From the NCBI GenBank assembly GCA_018902385.1, contig JABSSW010000068.1, forward strand, positions 124,001-188,000: a stretch of DNA of 64,000 bases, read 5' to 3'. This stretch comes from Physcia stellaris. Taxonomy: Eukaryota > Ascomycota > Lecanoromycetes > Caliciales > Physciaceae. Position numbers and translations under genes: made by a program. The notes beneath the pieces were generated by a model that worked only from the letters and a program-made list of their open reading frames with translations, did no database searches and was not told where the DNA came from. Of the stretch, positions 44,552-58,537 are shown piece by piece (within the stretch, counting starts at the first letter, position 1; the number at the start of each line of letters is the position of its first letter).

Positions 44552-45400
44552 TTACATGTTCGCGCTTAGCGAAGATCGAAGACGTTTGAATAAAAAAAAT
44601 TGTTCTAATTTGAAAACAATTTCGTTGTCATTGATTTCTCGACAAACATGATGTAAAATTCGATAATAGTAAAATATGATTTCGAAAATAGATTGCAAAG
44701 AATGTTGATTGCATAAATGCAAACTGTTGAAACGAAATTGACGATACATTTTTTGAACGTTTTGATACGAAATTTGATACAAAATTCGCGATAAATGAGT
44801 TTTTGAATGAAATGATTTGCTTCGATGTAAAAAAAAAAGAAAAAATGTTTTCGATTGCGATGCAGATTTCAAATTATTAAATAAAAAAATTATCGATTGC
44901 GAAAATGTAATAAAAAAAATAAAATGATTCGAAACAACAAATTTCGATTTTTTCGCATGATAATCGCGAATATGTTCGTGTAATTTAATATTTCGTTGAA
45001 TAATATTTGCATGCAAAAATCGTTAATCGAATTTTTTTTTGTTTTTTTGCAATTCGAATTTTTTCGATTTTTTTGTCGATTTGTTGTTGTTTTTTGAGCA
45101 TACGTGTTTGCTCGTCACGCTCTCATTGTTTTTGACGAGTCAAACAGACTTTGTAAATTCGAATTTTTTCGATTTTTTGACACTTTTTGACTAGACGAAT
45201 TTATTCGATTTGTTGTTGTTGTTTTGCGAAACGATTTTGCTCTATTTTTTGACGAGCGTAAAAAATTTGTTGATCAAAAATTTTGCGAATTTGTTGAATT
45301 TGCAAAACTCATCGACAATCAAAATTTCAATTTTGATGAATTTCGTAAAATCGTTGAAAAGCAATAGAATTAGATACGTCATCGAAAAAATGATTTAATG
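44552..45400 (-). pseudogene. Fossil C2H2 zinc-finger/coiled-coil element gene, copy 1
   Basis: Parts: a Gln/Lys/Glu-rich, coiled-coil-like remnant (about 45020-45400) followed by a C2H2-type segment (KLHEHIRDYHAKK, near 44950). The next remnant is about 110 codons and Ser/Phe-rich. The order matches the copy inside the LTR element at 59963-62530. It is broken in several places and old. No flanking terminal repeats recognised for this copy. Confidence 0.45.
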
Positions 45401-46181
45401 ATAGAAATCAAAGCGATAATGAAATCATGACGTACGAATAATGAAAATAATGCGAAAAAAAAACTCGTGAACAGATAGATAGATAAATGAATTTTGACTC
45501 AATGAGTGTAATTCAAATTGAATCAATCTGTTTCAAATTGATAATTAATGATATTTTTCTTGTTTAAATACGTCGTTTGTCTTTTTTGTCACAGTTTTTC
45601 ATATCGAAAAATTGTGTAAAAAACGATTTTTTTTTTCATGAAATGTTTCGTGCGTGCGATAGTTCAAAGTTGCTGCATAATTTTTCGACGTAAAACGAAA
45701 ATAAAAAAAATTCAATTATCGTGAACGCGATCACGCGACGAGATGAATATAAATATTCATTCGAAATTTCATGCGCGTTTCATATGTTCGAATTTTTTCT
45801 TTTGATGTTTTTGTTCTCGTCATTTTCAACATTGAAAGCAATTATCGATTCAAATTTCGATCGATCAATTTTTGATTTTGTGAACATTTTTTTTGTTTTT
45901 CATTATTTTTTTCATTTTCATTCAAATTGCTTGATTGCTTTTTCAACATTCGATTTATCAATTTATCGTTTTCAAACAATCATCTGTTTGTTATGTCAAA
46001 ATTCATTTGATTTTTTGTTGATTTGCATTGAACACGACAATTCAACATTTTTTTAATTTTTTCAATTTGATTTTTTGTTGTCTCGAATCGTGTAGTCGAA
46101 ACGTCGTAGAGCTCGAGCTTCTCTTCTACACGTCTGAATCAAAGATCGACTTTTTATTCGTATTTGGTTTCGCGACATCAC

Positions 46182-46545
46182 TCAAATCAAACACTTTGCG
46201 AAGTTCATTATTCACACGAATATTGTGAATTTTGATAATGTAAAGCGACAAAATTGTTAATTCGATATCGAACTACAACGCTCTAGCGAGATAATTGCAT
46301 AATACATTGTGATTGTTGTGTAATTGAATTGTGCAACAATGTGAACGTTTTGTGAACGCAAATTTTCTTACATTTTCAAATTCAAAAATTGTCAAATCAA
46401 ACACATTGCGCAATTCATTATTGCAACGAATATTTCGAAATTTAACAATGTAAAGCAACAAAATTGCTAATTCGATATCGAATTACAATATTCTAACGAG
46501 ATAAATGTATAATATGTAATGTTTGTTGCGCAATTGCATTGCGCA
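46182..46545 (+). repeat. Tandem pair of about 210-bp units
   Basis: 46182-46335 and 46392-46545 are homologous over about 154 bp at an offset of 210. Confidence 0.75.
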
Positions 46546-46570
46546 TTGAACGTTCAATTGAACGTTCAAT
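46545..46570. repeat. 26-bp perfect palindrome
   Basis: Centred on CAATTG, each arm holds TTGAACGTTCAA. It lies between the 210-bp tandem pair and the 30-bp tandem repeats. Confidence 0.85.
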
Positions 46571-46587
46571 TGCGTGACTTCAAGAAC

Positions 46588-46677
46588 TTCAATTCTGAAA
46601 TAATTCTGATTATGCTGTTCAATTCTGAGATAACTCTGTTTATGCTGTTCAACTCTGAAATAACTCTGATTGCGTTC
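46588..46677 (+). repeat. Three 30-bp tandem repeats
   Basis: Units 46588-46617, 46618-46647 and 46648-46677 begin TTCAATTCTG or TTCAACTCTG. This stretch and the next 190 bases keep CpT/ApG dinucleotides, unlike the surrounding DNA. Confidence 0.8.
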
Positions 46678-46880
46678 GAAATGTTTTGAGCTAAATCAAT
46701 AATACTCGATAAAAACGCTAGTTATCAGTTTATCGTGCTGTTTTTGTGTAATATTGCAGTCGAAAACGTTCAAAACAACGATTTACTCGATTTTCGACTC
46801 AGACTCTCTGGCGAGAAATGCTGACTTTTAGACTAGTCAGAGATTTGAGTAGCTGAGACAAATTTTTTGTTGTTTTTCGT

Positions 46881-47084
46881 TTGACATTCGATTTCACTCG
46901 TTTGATTTTTGATTGTTTCAAACTCGAAACGATTTCGCGACATTTTTTCATTTCAACGTTTGACGAATCGCGTTCAAAATTTAATCATGATTCATCAATC
47001 ACAAAAAAATATCAATTATGTCACAAATTCATCGAAATCAAAAAATTGAATCAAAATTTACGTAAAAAACGTTTATTCGCGTGA
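46881..47084 (+). pseudogene. Fossil zinc-finger-like coding remnant
   Basis: About 67 codons ending in YQLCHKFIEIKKLNQNLRKK, which resembles a decayed C2H2 finger. Part of an old mobile element that probably continues into the remnant at 47422. Confidence 0.35.
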
Positions 47085-47421
47085 TCATGAAAAGACAATC
47101 GATATTCTGTTCACGATCGTTAACAATTTGATCATTGAATACGATTTAACATCATTTAATTATACGCGTCACGAAATAACATTCAAAAATATTTTAAAAT
47201 AATATCGAAAATGAATGTATCAAAATGCGTTTTCGTTTAAATATGCAATTCAATTTTTTATCGCGAACGAATTCGAATGATTCGAGTTTTGAAATTAAAC
47301 ATTTTATTTTATCAAATCATTTTTGAATTGAATTCGAAAATGATCAATGTTTTTTGTTTGTTTCATCATGATTTGATTTCGTGATGTTGATTTTCAATAA
47401 ATTTTTTTCATTTCGTCTTTT

Positions 47422-48275
47422 TTGATTGTCAATTCGTTTTCTTTTCTCGTCAATTCGTTTTTTTTTTGTTTTTCGTTTGTGTTTTCACAAATCGTTTCGT
47501 TTTCGACGTTTTTTTTTGTTCAAACAACAATCGCGAATCAATTTTCAAACAAACTCGTTATACGAAAAAATGTAAACGATTTTGTTATTTATTGTCAATC
47601 GATGCGACAAACTGTTCAAATATTTAACGCAATCGTGAAAAATTTGCAATTCGTGAATTTTTCAAATATGTTTGCTTTTAGCGTTGAACTATTTGTGAAA
47701 TATTTGAAATATCATCAATTGTTTCGAATATTGAGAAATTCAAACGTCATGTCGAACGAAAATCATCAAAATTTAATTTACGATTTGAATGACATTTGCG
47801 ATATTAACATCACGAATGATGAATCGTTTCGTGTTGCAATAAAAATTCGTGTGAACAATGAATTATCATCGATGCGAATTCGAATCGTGATTAATGACGA
47901 TTTCGATGCGCATTTTTTTCATCGATGAAAACAAAAAAATTCTCTAATGAATGCGCAGAAGTTTCATTTGACGAGAATTCATATCACGATATTTTTAGAA
48001 ATTTTCAAACGAAAAATTTGACATCGCATGTCAAATTCAAAAACAACATTGCAACAAACGATACGTTTTTGTATTTTTTTCGAACATTATTTCAAATTTA
48101 CGTCGTGACGTTGTTGAATTTCAAACAAACAAACGAAACAAATCAAACATTTTTTCGTCGTCAAATTCAAAAATCGTTTCACAATTTGACGTCACAACGT
48201 CAAATTCATTCACAAACAAATCGTTTAAAAAAAAAACGAAAAATGATACGCAATTTTTCACGTTCGTCTCAATGA
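47422..48275 (+). pseudogene. Mobile-element coding remnant, plus-strand copy
   Basis: A fossil in two parts (47422-47928 and 47925-48275). The first has a Ser/Phe-rich leader, a middle with NVNDFVIYCQSMRQ and a segment SSMRIRIVINDDFDAH. It is clearly homologous to the minus-strand remnant 58538-59497 (NVNDFVIYCQSMRQ is identical). The family is uncertain; the association with LTR elements suggests a gag-side protein. Broken and old. Confidence 0.5.
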
Positions 48276-49788
48276 GCGATTTTTTGATCGATTCAAACGC
48301 ATCAAAGCAATCTTTCGCGAAAATCGAAAAAAACGAAAAAAATGATATTCAACATGCGTTAATACACTATTCGCGATGAACATTAAAAAAACTAATCGAA
48401 ATTTAGCATTCAAATTTTTTCAAATTCGAAATTTATCGAGCACGTGCACGACAACACATGATCAAAAATTAAACAATTTTTGAAATTAAACACGAACGAC
48501 AATAACAAAAGCAAAATTCGAATTCATGATTTCAAAAAAAAAAATATTTTATTGACAATAAATTGCGATGTATTATATGTTTAAATGCAATCAAAATCAA
48601 AATGATCAAATGAAAAATCTAATTGAAAATGAATTCGAATTGAACAAAATATGCGATGTTCGAAATCAATGTTGAACATCATCATTAACATTGTAAATTT
48701 CAAACGATCATGACGATCGCGATAGCAATGTTTCGATATCAATGAATTCGAAAAAAAACGAAAATAAAAAAAAATGAAAAATTTCATTACAACAATTTAA
48801 ACATTGTTTTCTCGATGCGTCGTTAAATGTCAAATATTCAATTGTCGATATTTTTTTTTGCAAATGTTCGTGTCAATCGAACAACGAATTCTATTATTGA
48901 AATTTTATCGATGAAATTACAATTTTTTTTGTTTTGAACAATTTTTTTGAACAATGAATTGAGTACATTCGAGATTGAATTGATTTTCAAATCATTGACA
49001 TTCATGTTTTCGTTTATCATTCGTCGACGAATCAAAATCTTTTCGAGCAAATCATGTCGTACAACAACGTTAAACATTTTGTTGAAATTAAAATCGACAT
49101 TTTAAATTCGTTTCATAAATTGTCGTCGTTTCGATTTCGTTTGAATATTGATTTCGTTGAACAAATGAATTTGTTTGATTTAAAATCGAACAATTTTTGA
49201 ATCGTCGACACATGACAAATTTTCAAAAAACGAAATGCAACATTGATTTTAACTCACAATTACAAATTTCAAAAAATAAAAAAAAAAAAACATATCGAAA
49301 AATTTTATTTGAATCATTACGATTTGATCATCATGAATGAATGTCATTTTGTGAAAACGTCTCGCAAAAAATTTTGAAAAAATTTTAAAAACAATTCGAT
49401 ATGCGATCGACGTTGCGATTTTTGATGATAAAAATGTTTGAAACAATGATCGATCGCAATGTCGTCGTCGATTTGAACGAAACGATTTTTATGAAATCAC
49501 GAAATTTGAAAAATTCAAAATCATCGATTTCATCAATTGCATTCGACGACGTTGATCAAAACAATCAAAAAAATAAAAACGATCAAAATGAAAAATGCGT
49601 TTGAAACGACACGAGATAAAACGATAACAACAATTCGAAAATTGTTTAATGTTTTTTCGCATGTTACAATAGTTCGTAACGATATTGCGCGATGAAAAAA
49701 CGATAAATTATTATTTTTTTTTGAGTTCGTTGCTCAGTGAATTCAATTGAATTTTCTCGAAACATACGTCGTTGTTTTTCAAAATATG

Positions 49789-49825
<37 letters not shown>

Positions 49826-52800
49826 AAAATGTTGATTCAATTGCAAACAACGTGAAAACAAAATTGTAAACGAAATACGCAATACAAAATCGTCAATTCG
49901 AATCGTTTTGAGAAATTCGATTTCAAACATTTATTCAATAGAATTCGTTTTGTGCGAGTGATAACGAATTTATCAATCATAATTACATTGATTATCGATG
50001 TTCATCAGAAATGAATTAACGCGAAAATAAAAAAAATTTTCATGTCAACGAATGATGAATCGTTGATTCGTGAAAACGTATTCGACGAAATGTATTCGCA
50101 AATTGTCGTTTGTTGTTTCAAATTTGATGTTTTGAAAAAATTATTGACGTATAAACATTCGAAAACGTTTGCGTTGATTATATCGCAATTTTCGAAAATT
50201 TGTTTAATAATTTTTGAAATAAATTCGTTTTCGAACAAATCGACATACATTTTTCTATTTTCTTTTTTTTAAATTTTTTTTAACGTATATTATGTATTGT
50301 GTCGCATGTAATATTAATTGCGATTTGTTGTTCAATATATACGAAAAGATTTCGCGTTCAAAAATCGATTGTTTTATATATTTTTGATTTCGAACAAAAA
50401 CGAAATTCAATTCGTCACGCTTTTCAAAAAAATATCGATGAAAATGACAAATCAATCGAGAAATATCAATCGAATATTTTGATAAACATCACAAACAAAA
50501 TGAAAATTTCATTTAATTTCACAAGAACAATTGTAATAATTTTGATGAAATTCGTGTACAATTTTCAATTGATTGTTCAAATATTCAAACGAACACATCG
50601 TCAAAAACAATCGAATACGATGCATTTTTACGATTTTCACGAGCAAATTTGAATCGAAAATCTAATGAACAAAACACGTTTGTTCACAAAAATTTTAACG
50701 AAAAAAATTTTCGAAAATGCGAAAAACATCGCGAACGCTTTCATGATGATATGATGACATAAATATGATGATCGAAATTTGACAATTTTCAATGTAATAT
50801 AATGAGCAATTAATTGAAAAATAATTTAACAATTCAATGACAATTCATGATGATTGTTTTCACACGCGCAAACATCGAAATTTCAAAATTTTCGACGATT
50901 TCTATTTTTAGCACAAACTAAATTAAATTTCTTCGTTGTTAATCATTGTTGCAACGAGCATTGTTGTTTTTCAACAACATCGAATCACACGATCGAAACA
51001 AAAAAAACGAACAAATTCAAAAACAACAACGCATGAACGACAATTCTAAACGAAAAAACGACGACAATAATACACACGTACGCGATCATGATTCATGAAA
51101 TGAAAATTAAAACGTTTGATTTGTTTACAACAGAAAAAAAAGAAAAAACGAATCGCACGATCAAAAAGAAAAACGAAAATATAAAAAAATAAAAAAAAAT
51201 GAAAACGTTTTATACGTCGTGCAAAATCAAATTTACAAACGTCGCACAATATCACACAATGATCATTGAAATTACGATTTCAAAAATGAATAATGTTATG
51301 CTGAATAATTGCATCACGAATCGATGAAAAATTGAAAATTTGTTCGATATTCGACAAAACATGCAAAACGATACAATGTTTTTAATGTCATTTTTATAAA
51401 CACATTACGAATTAACGCACACAAAAAAAATCATACAATCATTGCGCAAATCAACACGTCACGAAATCAACGATTTGCGAATTATATCAAAGTCAAATAT
51501 TGCGTTTGTGAAAAAATTTACAATTCACGAAAAAAAGAATGTTTCGAAAAAAAAAAAATATCGAACGATTTCGATAACAACAATCGATCATTTTTGCGAA
51601 ATTTACGATTCAACGACAACAATACATCATCACAATCAAAATCGTAATTTCGAAAAATCAAATCATAATGAACATGATCATCGAATCGAAAAATTGCAAT
51701 CGAACAAATCAATTAAATATCGACGAACACGCGATGCAAATTGAAAAAAACAAAACGACGAAACACGATTCGTGTCAATACAAACATCGTTCGACATTTT
51801 TTTCATTTCACAATTCACACAAAACATTCAATACATATCAAATTTACAAAAATCACGAATTCGAAAAATATTCAAATCAACATCATCGAACAAACACAAT
51901 CAACACAAAAGAAATGATAAACAATTTATGAATTTCGTTATAACGATTTCGTCGTCATGAAAATTTTAAAATACACGATTTGATGTTATGTTTCATGATT
52001 TATATTATAACATCGTGATCATTCAATCATTTGATAATCGATACGTCGTCGTTATCGTCGTTTGAAACAACATTTTCATTTTCGCGAAAATAACGAGTTT
52101 GCTGTGTCGAATAGACGAAACATATAACGCATGACGAAAATTCAAATCATCGTGAATTTATATATAAATGACGACGACGATATCAAAAGAAATAATTGAA
52201 AAAAAATCGACGAACGAGATTTTTACTTTCTCGTTTTGATTTTATTGACACACATTAATTTATTTATTTTTTGATTTTTGCACTCGTTTGTTTATTTTGT
52301 AATCGCGTTCGTTATGTTTTGTTTTTTTCATTTCAATCGACGTATCATTTGAACTTTTTACATTCAAATTACATAAATATCGATTTTGAATATCGCGTCA
52401 AAAATTGAAAACGTTGAAAATACATTTGAAATCACGACGACGTCGTTTTTTTCGAAAATGTATAAACAAATCGATAAAAATCGAAAAAAAAATTTCAAAA
52501 TTCAAATTGATTGCAAAGACGATAATTAGATATTCATCTATTTGATCGATTCGTTTAAAATTTGAAATAAAATAGAAATGATCAATTAAAATTTCAAACG
52601 ACGAGTTTGATTGTTTTTTATCATTGATGATCGACGTGAAAACGAAAACGAAACGAAAATGATTGATCGTATTGAAAAATTCAAATCATCAATTCAACGA
52701 AAATTAAAAATTTTTATGAAAATTGTTAAATTTGCGCATGAACGTTTGATTGAAACGTTCGATATAATCATTTATTTGAAAATTGTTTGCAATGAACGAT

Positions 52801-53756
52801 TCAATTTGAATGTCACGTTCGTTACGAAAATGACAAAATTTTTTTCATGAATTCGTTTTTCTTTTTTGTTGTCGATGCGTATGCGAATTCATCGATTGAA
52901 ATCATGCTCAATTATGTCGAGAAAAATTCTGAAAAAAATCATCACGTTTGAAATTTTTTTAAAGTAAAAAATTTGAACGTATGACATTTGAATTTTGTCG
53001 TTCAATCATCACATTGTTCATTTGACGTTGTTGTATTTTGTAAAAAACGAATTCATTAAAATGTCATGAATGAAATCGTCAACTCAACGATTAAATTCGA
53101 TTAACATTTTGTGAAATTCGATTTTGTCGACAGTTTTTTCACATGAACTGCACGAATCGACGAGAAAAAATATAAATAAATCAATGTCAATTTCTCGCGC
53201 AATGACAATGATGTTGATTTTGTTAAAACGTTCAAAACACGTTCGTGTTACATTTGAAATATTTTTTTTTCAATAATTAAACAAACGACGAGATTTTCGA
53301 ATTGCAAAAAATACAAATCTTGATGTCGTATTGCGATTATGTCATGATTGTCGATGACAAATTTTTCAAAAAAAAGACAATCGTTTTTTTCGAATTTGAA
53401 ATAAAACAAAAACTCAAAAAAAGAATTGAAAATGTAAAAAACGTTATGAATGATAATTTATCGATTTTTTATAAAAGTTTGACACAAAATGCGAAACGTG
53501 TCGTGTTCAAAAAAAATCAATTTTTTTTATTGTTTTTGTGAAAATATTGAAAATGATCGTGATGTCGATAAAAAAATATCATCGTGAATTACGCGATAGA
53601 AAACGTCGATATCGAAAAATCAAATTTTGCGAAAATTCATTGTTTTGAAAAAAACAACGTTGACGTTGAAAAATTTGATGTCATCGAATTTGATTGATTT
53701 GAAAATGATTACATTGATAAAAACAAAATATGTAACAACGACGATTTTCGATTCAC
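48276..53756. other. AT-rich filler with scattered fossil frames
   Basis: Many short frames on both strands (for example 50299-50652 +, 52611-52850 +, 53302-53541 +) look like decayed mobile-element coding DNA. I cannot assign them. It includes a run of 33 A at 49791-49823. No host gene seen. Confidence 0.5.
49791..49823 (+). repeat. A33 homopolymer
   Basis: Thirty-three consecutive A. Confidence 0.9.
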
Positions 53757-53803
53757 ATGATTGTTTTTCAAAATTGTCGTTTTTTTCTCGTTTTGTTTTG
53801 TTT

Positions 53804-53834
<31 letters not shown>

Positions 53835-54116
53835 GTCATCACGTCGATTTTTCTTTTTCGCGTGACGTTTTTTAGCATCAGTTTTTTTTCTTTCAGCGAC
53901 GATGTGTTTACTAGAAAGAAAATAATCGTAACGAAAGATGACGAATCGAAAAAAATGACGAATCGAAAATGTTTAACGAGCGTAACAATCGATTGTTCGA
54001 AATTCATTGTGAATTGTGTATTTGACGTAAATAATCGTGCTTTTTGTAACGATTTTTTGTTTGATTTGATCAATCGATCATCGAAAATACGAAATTCGAA
54101 TTTCACGATCAAATGA
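53757..54116 (+). pseudogene. Possible retroelement protein remnant (protease-like?)
   Basis: A fossil frame of about 119 codons beginning in a T27 run (53808-53834). The later part (SVTIDCSKFIVNCVFDVNNR) vaguely recalls the region before an LTR-element aspartic protease, but the match is weak. Old and broken. Confidence 0.25.
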
Positions 54117-54306
54117 AACGTATTTTTTGTTATGTTCGAATTTACGTGTTTTTTGTCATCATCAAACGTTGTTAAAATTATTTCTTTTTCGTCGATGTGA
54201 AATTCTTCGATTTTGTTATAGTAAAATAACAAACTCATAATTAACATTTCGTACAGATGAATATCGTAACTGTTTTTGATTATTTAGAAAAATTTTGAAC
54301 AAATGA

Positions 54307-54483
54307 TGTTACGAACGTGTTTTAGAAACATTGTCGCAAAATTGAAAAAAACACGTGATTAAAATTTTGACATTCGCAAATTTTACACAAAACATTTCGA
54401 TTTTCATTTGTATTTACATATTTGCTTTTTAGATCAAATATTTTCGTTTTTGTTATTTATTGACTCAAACACGACTTTTGACA
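54307..54483 (+). repeat. Left LTR
   Basis: 177 bp, TG..CA ends, preceded by AATGA. Confidence 0.75.
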
Positions 54484-55941
54484 TAATATTTGATTTTTAT
54501 CGTGACGAGCGATGTAAATTTCACACTCGTTACGAAACGATCAACGAGTAGAAAAAAACATAATCGTTTTCAATCAATAAATTTCGTGACGATTTCATTT
54601 TTTGCACGAAATCTCTTTATCAATTGCAATGACGATGACGAAATCATTTTTACGTTTTCAACACAACAAAATTTTTCGCTCAAAGTTTTGCGAGATTAAT
54701 TGACACTCGTCAAATTCTTTGTCTCGAACAGATTGCTCGTCGAAATACACGAGTAAACAAAATAAAATCGTCAAACAATTCGTAAAAATACGCGAAATTA
54801 AAGAAAAACGTCAATTGTTCGCATGAATACGCGAATTTAAACAAAATTCAATCGTTCGTAAAGATACGCGAGCGTTTAAAACAAAAACGTCAAAATGTGA
54901 AATTTTTTTGTTGAAAAATCACGAAACATGACGTTTTCGTGAATTGAATGAAATTTACATAAAACATATTCAAATCAACGAAACGATTCAATTGCAAATT
55001 TTCTCGTTCGAAATCAATTAATCAATGAGTTTGTTTGAACGACATTCGATTCAATGTCGATTTTTTTGTTCTTGATGTTGATCAATTCATCGTGATGAAA
55101 AATAAAAATTTTATCATTATTTCAATAGTCGATTTTTTTGCTTGAACATTTTCGACATTCAACAAATGATTTCTACAATAATCATTTTTTTGAAACGTTG
55201 AAACAAGAAAGAAATAAAAATCACACACATCAAATCATTTATTTCTAACAAACAAATCAACATTCAAAACATCAAACAAAAAATTCTGAATTTCGTTTCG
55301 TTTCGTTTATTTTAATGAGTTTATTTCAACGATTTCAAAAGCGCATGCGTTGTTTTGTTCGACTTTTTACATTTTCGCAATCAACATTATAGAAAATGAA
55401 TTTTATTACATCACAATAACGATACGAGAACAAATGACATGAAAAAATGAAAAACAACAATCAATATGAATTTGTCACGCAGTCAATTCAACGATTTTTT
55501 TTTACAAATTTTTGTTTGTTTGTTTGTTTGTCGTCAACACGTCATATTTCAATATTTGCAATCAATCAAAACGCGTCGATTAATAAAAACACGAAAAATT
55601 CAAATTCGACGAATTTGAAACAACATACGTTCGCGAAATCAATATCGTTTTGATGTTTTTGTTTTTGTTTTGTTCGAAATATCGATCGTTTCATTATATT
55701 AATTTGCAGATATTTTCGCGATCAAAATTCTCGTTCTTGTCGAATATATCTATTTTTTTTCTTCTCGCAAATTTTTTGTTTTCGATTTTTTTTTACGTTT
55801 ATCGCATTTGTTATGAAGTTTTCAACGTCGATCACGATTAAACAAATATTTGAATCACAAACAATGAATTTTTTCGCAATGTCGATCGATAGAAAAAATG
55901 AATAATCGTTTCGCAACGAAATTTGAAAAAAAAAAAAATAA

Positions 55942-56113
55942 TGTTACGAGCGTGTCTCGAAAACATTGTCGCAAAATTGAAAAAAACACGTTTTAAAATT
56001 TTGACATTCGCAAATTCTACACAAAACATTTCGATTTTCATCTGTACATATTTGCTTTTTAAATCAAAAATTTTCGTTTTTGCTATTTATTGATTCAAAC
56101 ACGATTTTTAACA
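55942..56113 (+). repeat. Right LTR
   Basis: 172 bp, followed by AATGA and preceded by a polypurine tract. Confidence 0.75.
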
Positions 56114-58537
56114 AATGAAAATTTTTCGACGATTTTGTTGATACGTTAATCGATGATAAATACGCTAATTATATTAATTATATTATTTTTAATGTTCATG
56201 CGACGTTGCAGTTTTTGTATCAAATATTCGTAACAAAAAACGTCGTCAAATGTGAAAAAATTTACAATAATGATTTTTATTTTACTTATATAGAATTTCA
56301 ATTTTTTCATCGAGATTTTCAAACGAATTTATCGACACAATCGAGTTTGACGCATACATTTCTGTCAATTTAAAAAAATTGAAAACGAATTGAACGATGT
56401 GCATTTGAAGCGAATATGTTTAACATGATAATTTTTACATAATGACACGTTTATCAGATATTTTATTACTACAAAAACATTTAAAAATTTAAAAGCATCG
56501 TAAGTCGTTAAATTTGTTACATATTTGAAACAAATGTATAACATATTTTTACAAATGAATTTTTTTCAAAACATGTCGAATTATAGTGTACAAATACACA
56601 GAATTTTTTTCTGATTTTATTTTGACATAAATCTAGATTCTGTTTTCATTGTAAATTGTCAATAATCGAAATTTATATAACGATATGAATTTATCGTTTT
56701 TGATGAATGAAGTTTTTCGAAATATAATAATAATGATTTATAATTTTAAATTTTTATTATTGACATTTTACTCGATCAAACAAAAATATCGTCACGATTT
56801 CATTTTTCGTTTTTTTTCGAATCGTTTTTTCAACATTATTTTCATTTTTGACGAGACAAAGATTTTATCGAAAAATAACACGCGTTAAAAATTCGCGTCA
56901 AACATCAAACGAAACATGTGTATTCAATTTATCGCGTCGTTTAATTGAACACAGAATTTACGAAATACGAACGTCGCGAAATTTCAAATCATGATGAATT
57001 ATTTTCAACGCGTGAAGACTCGCGATCAACACGTACAAAAAAAATATTAACATATCAACATCATCGATCAATAATTATTTCATTCGTATCGAGATTCGAA
57101 ATTGTTTGCAATAATAACGAATGTCGTTTAATCATTTCATTCGCATTGAGTTTGTTGTTGCTCGTACAATGCACGTGATTGTCGATTTATTGATACAAAA
57201 AAAATAATAAAAGCATGAATATTTACATTGCGAATACGAATTTGAATACATGACTTTGACAAAACATGATCGATTTGTTATATGATTGTTTGACAACTGT
57301 TCGAGAGAAATCGCTACAAATAACGCGAAACGAGATAATTTTCGCGAAACGAAAAATGTAATGACAACGACAATTCGAATTACATTTTCAAAAGAAATTG
57401 TTGTCATGATTCGAAAAAACGAATACGCATGTCGTTGTGTTGTTACATGTTTAAAAAGCAAAATTCGATTGAATTTGAATAAAAAATATGTTTTCGTTTC
57501 AATAGTTCATCAACACGAATAAAACAAAAATAGAATTTTGTTCAAACAAATCACATCGAATCAAAAAACAATGATTGCGTGATTGCTATATTCATAAAAA
57601 ATAAAACGATCACGTCGTTTTTATTTATCGTCGTCATTTATTTTTCGTTATTCGTCATTTTTTATTGTCACAAGCGCACGAACTTTTTCAATTCATTTTT
57701 TTTTGATTAAATTTGTCGCGAAAATTCTGTTCAATTTCGATCGCGATATTTCAAACGACGATGTCATCATAAACGATTATTGTTTTTGAAAATGACAACG
57801 ACACATGTCGATCGAAACGATCGTGCGAGAAAATTTTCATCATTAAATGATTCGAGTTGTTAAAATTGTTATATACGACATTCGTCGTTTTTCTGAAATT
57901 ATTCATCAGAATCGCGTATTTGTCGAATGAAAATTGAACAAATTTCATTTTGATTTCATTTTGCAATTCATTTACGATCTGTTTGATCATTCAAATCGAT
58001 AATATTGAAGCGTTTTCAATATTGAAAATATCGTCAAAGAATTTCGATTTTGAAACATTTTTGTTTTTGTGAATCGAACTTTTGTATGCAATTGTTTTTG
58101 ATTGTGTTTTCACAAATGTTTTTTTGTACGTGAAATTTGTTTCGATTACGTTTTCATTTTTTTTTTGTTTTCATGTATTTTTTGATCATTTTTTTCATTC
58201 GTTTGAAAAGTCATTCGCAGCAGTCTGTTTTGAAGCAATTTTTTTGAAATTGTTGATTTTTTTTGAAAAGATTTTCTTGTGTCTAGTGTCAAAGAAATTC
58301 GAATTGTGTAATTGAATTGAAATGTATAAACGACAAACGTTGTAAATCGTCGATCAAATTCAATTCGTAAATTGTAAATAATTTGTTTTATCGTTATAAT
58401 TTTCAAAGAAACATTGTTTCATCATTTTCAATAATACGCTTTATGATTTGAAACGATTGATGTTATTGAAATCACAATATGAATTTGCTTTTTTTTATTT
58501 TGTTTATGTTTGATCGTTTCAAAAAGCGCGATTTTGA
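56114..58537. other. AT-rich filler with fossil frames
   Basis: Short frames on both strands (for example 56685-56888 +, 57132-57461 -, 57751-57990 -), none assignable. It probably continues the element interrupted by the small LTR element. Confidence 0.45.

Larger units (their letters stand above)
54307..56113 (+). mobile_element. Small non-autonomous LTR element with 5-bp target duplication
   Basis: Two direct repeats, 54307-54483 (177 bp) and 55942-56113 (172 bp), both start TGTTACGA/G and end ..ACA, the TG..CA ends of LTRs. AATGA lies immediately before the first (54302-54306) and after the second (56114-56118). A purine-rich tract (GAAAAAAAAAAAATAA) directly precedes the right LTR and fixes the orientation as plus. 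The interior is only 1.46 kb, too small for gag-pol, so it is TRIM- or LARD-like. The two LTRs differ at several positions plus small length changes, so it is old, and it is inserted within older element DNA. Confidence 0.75.
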
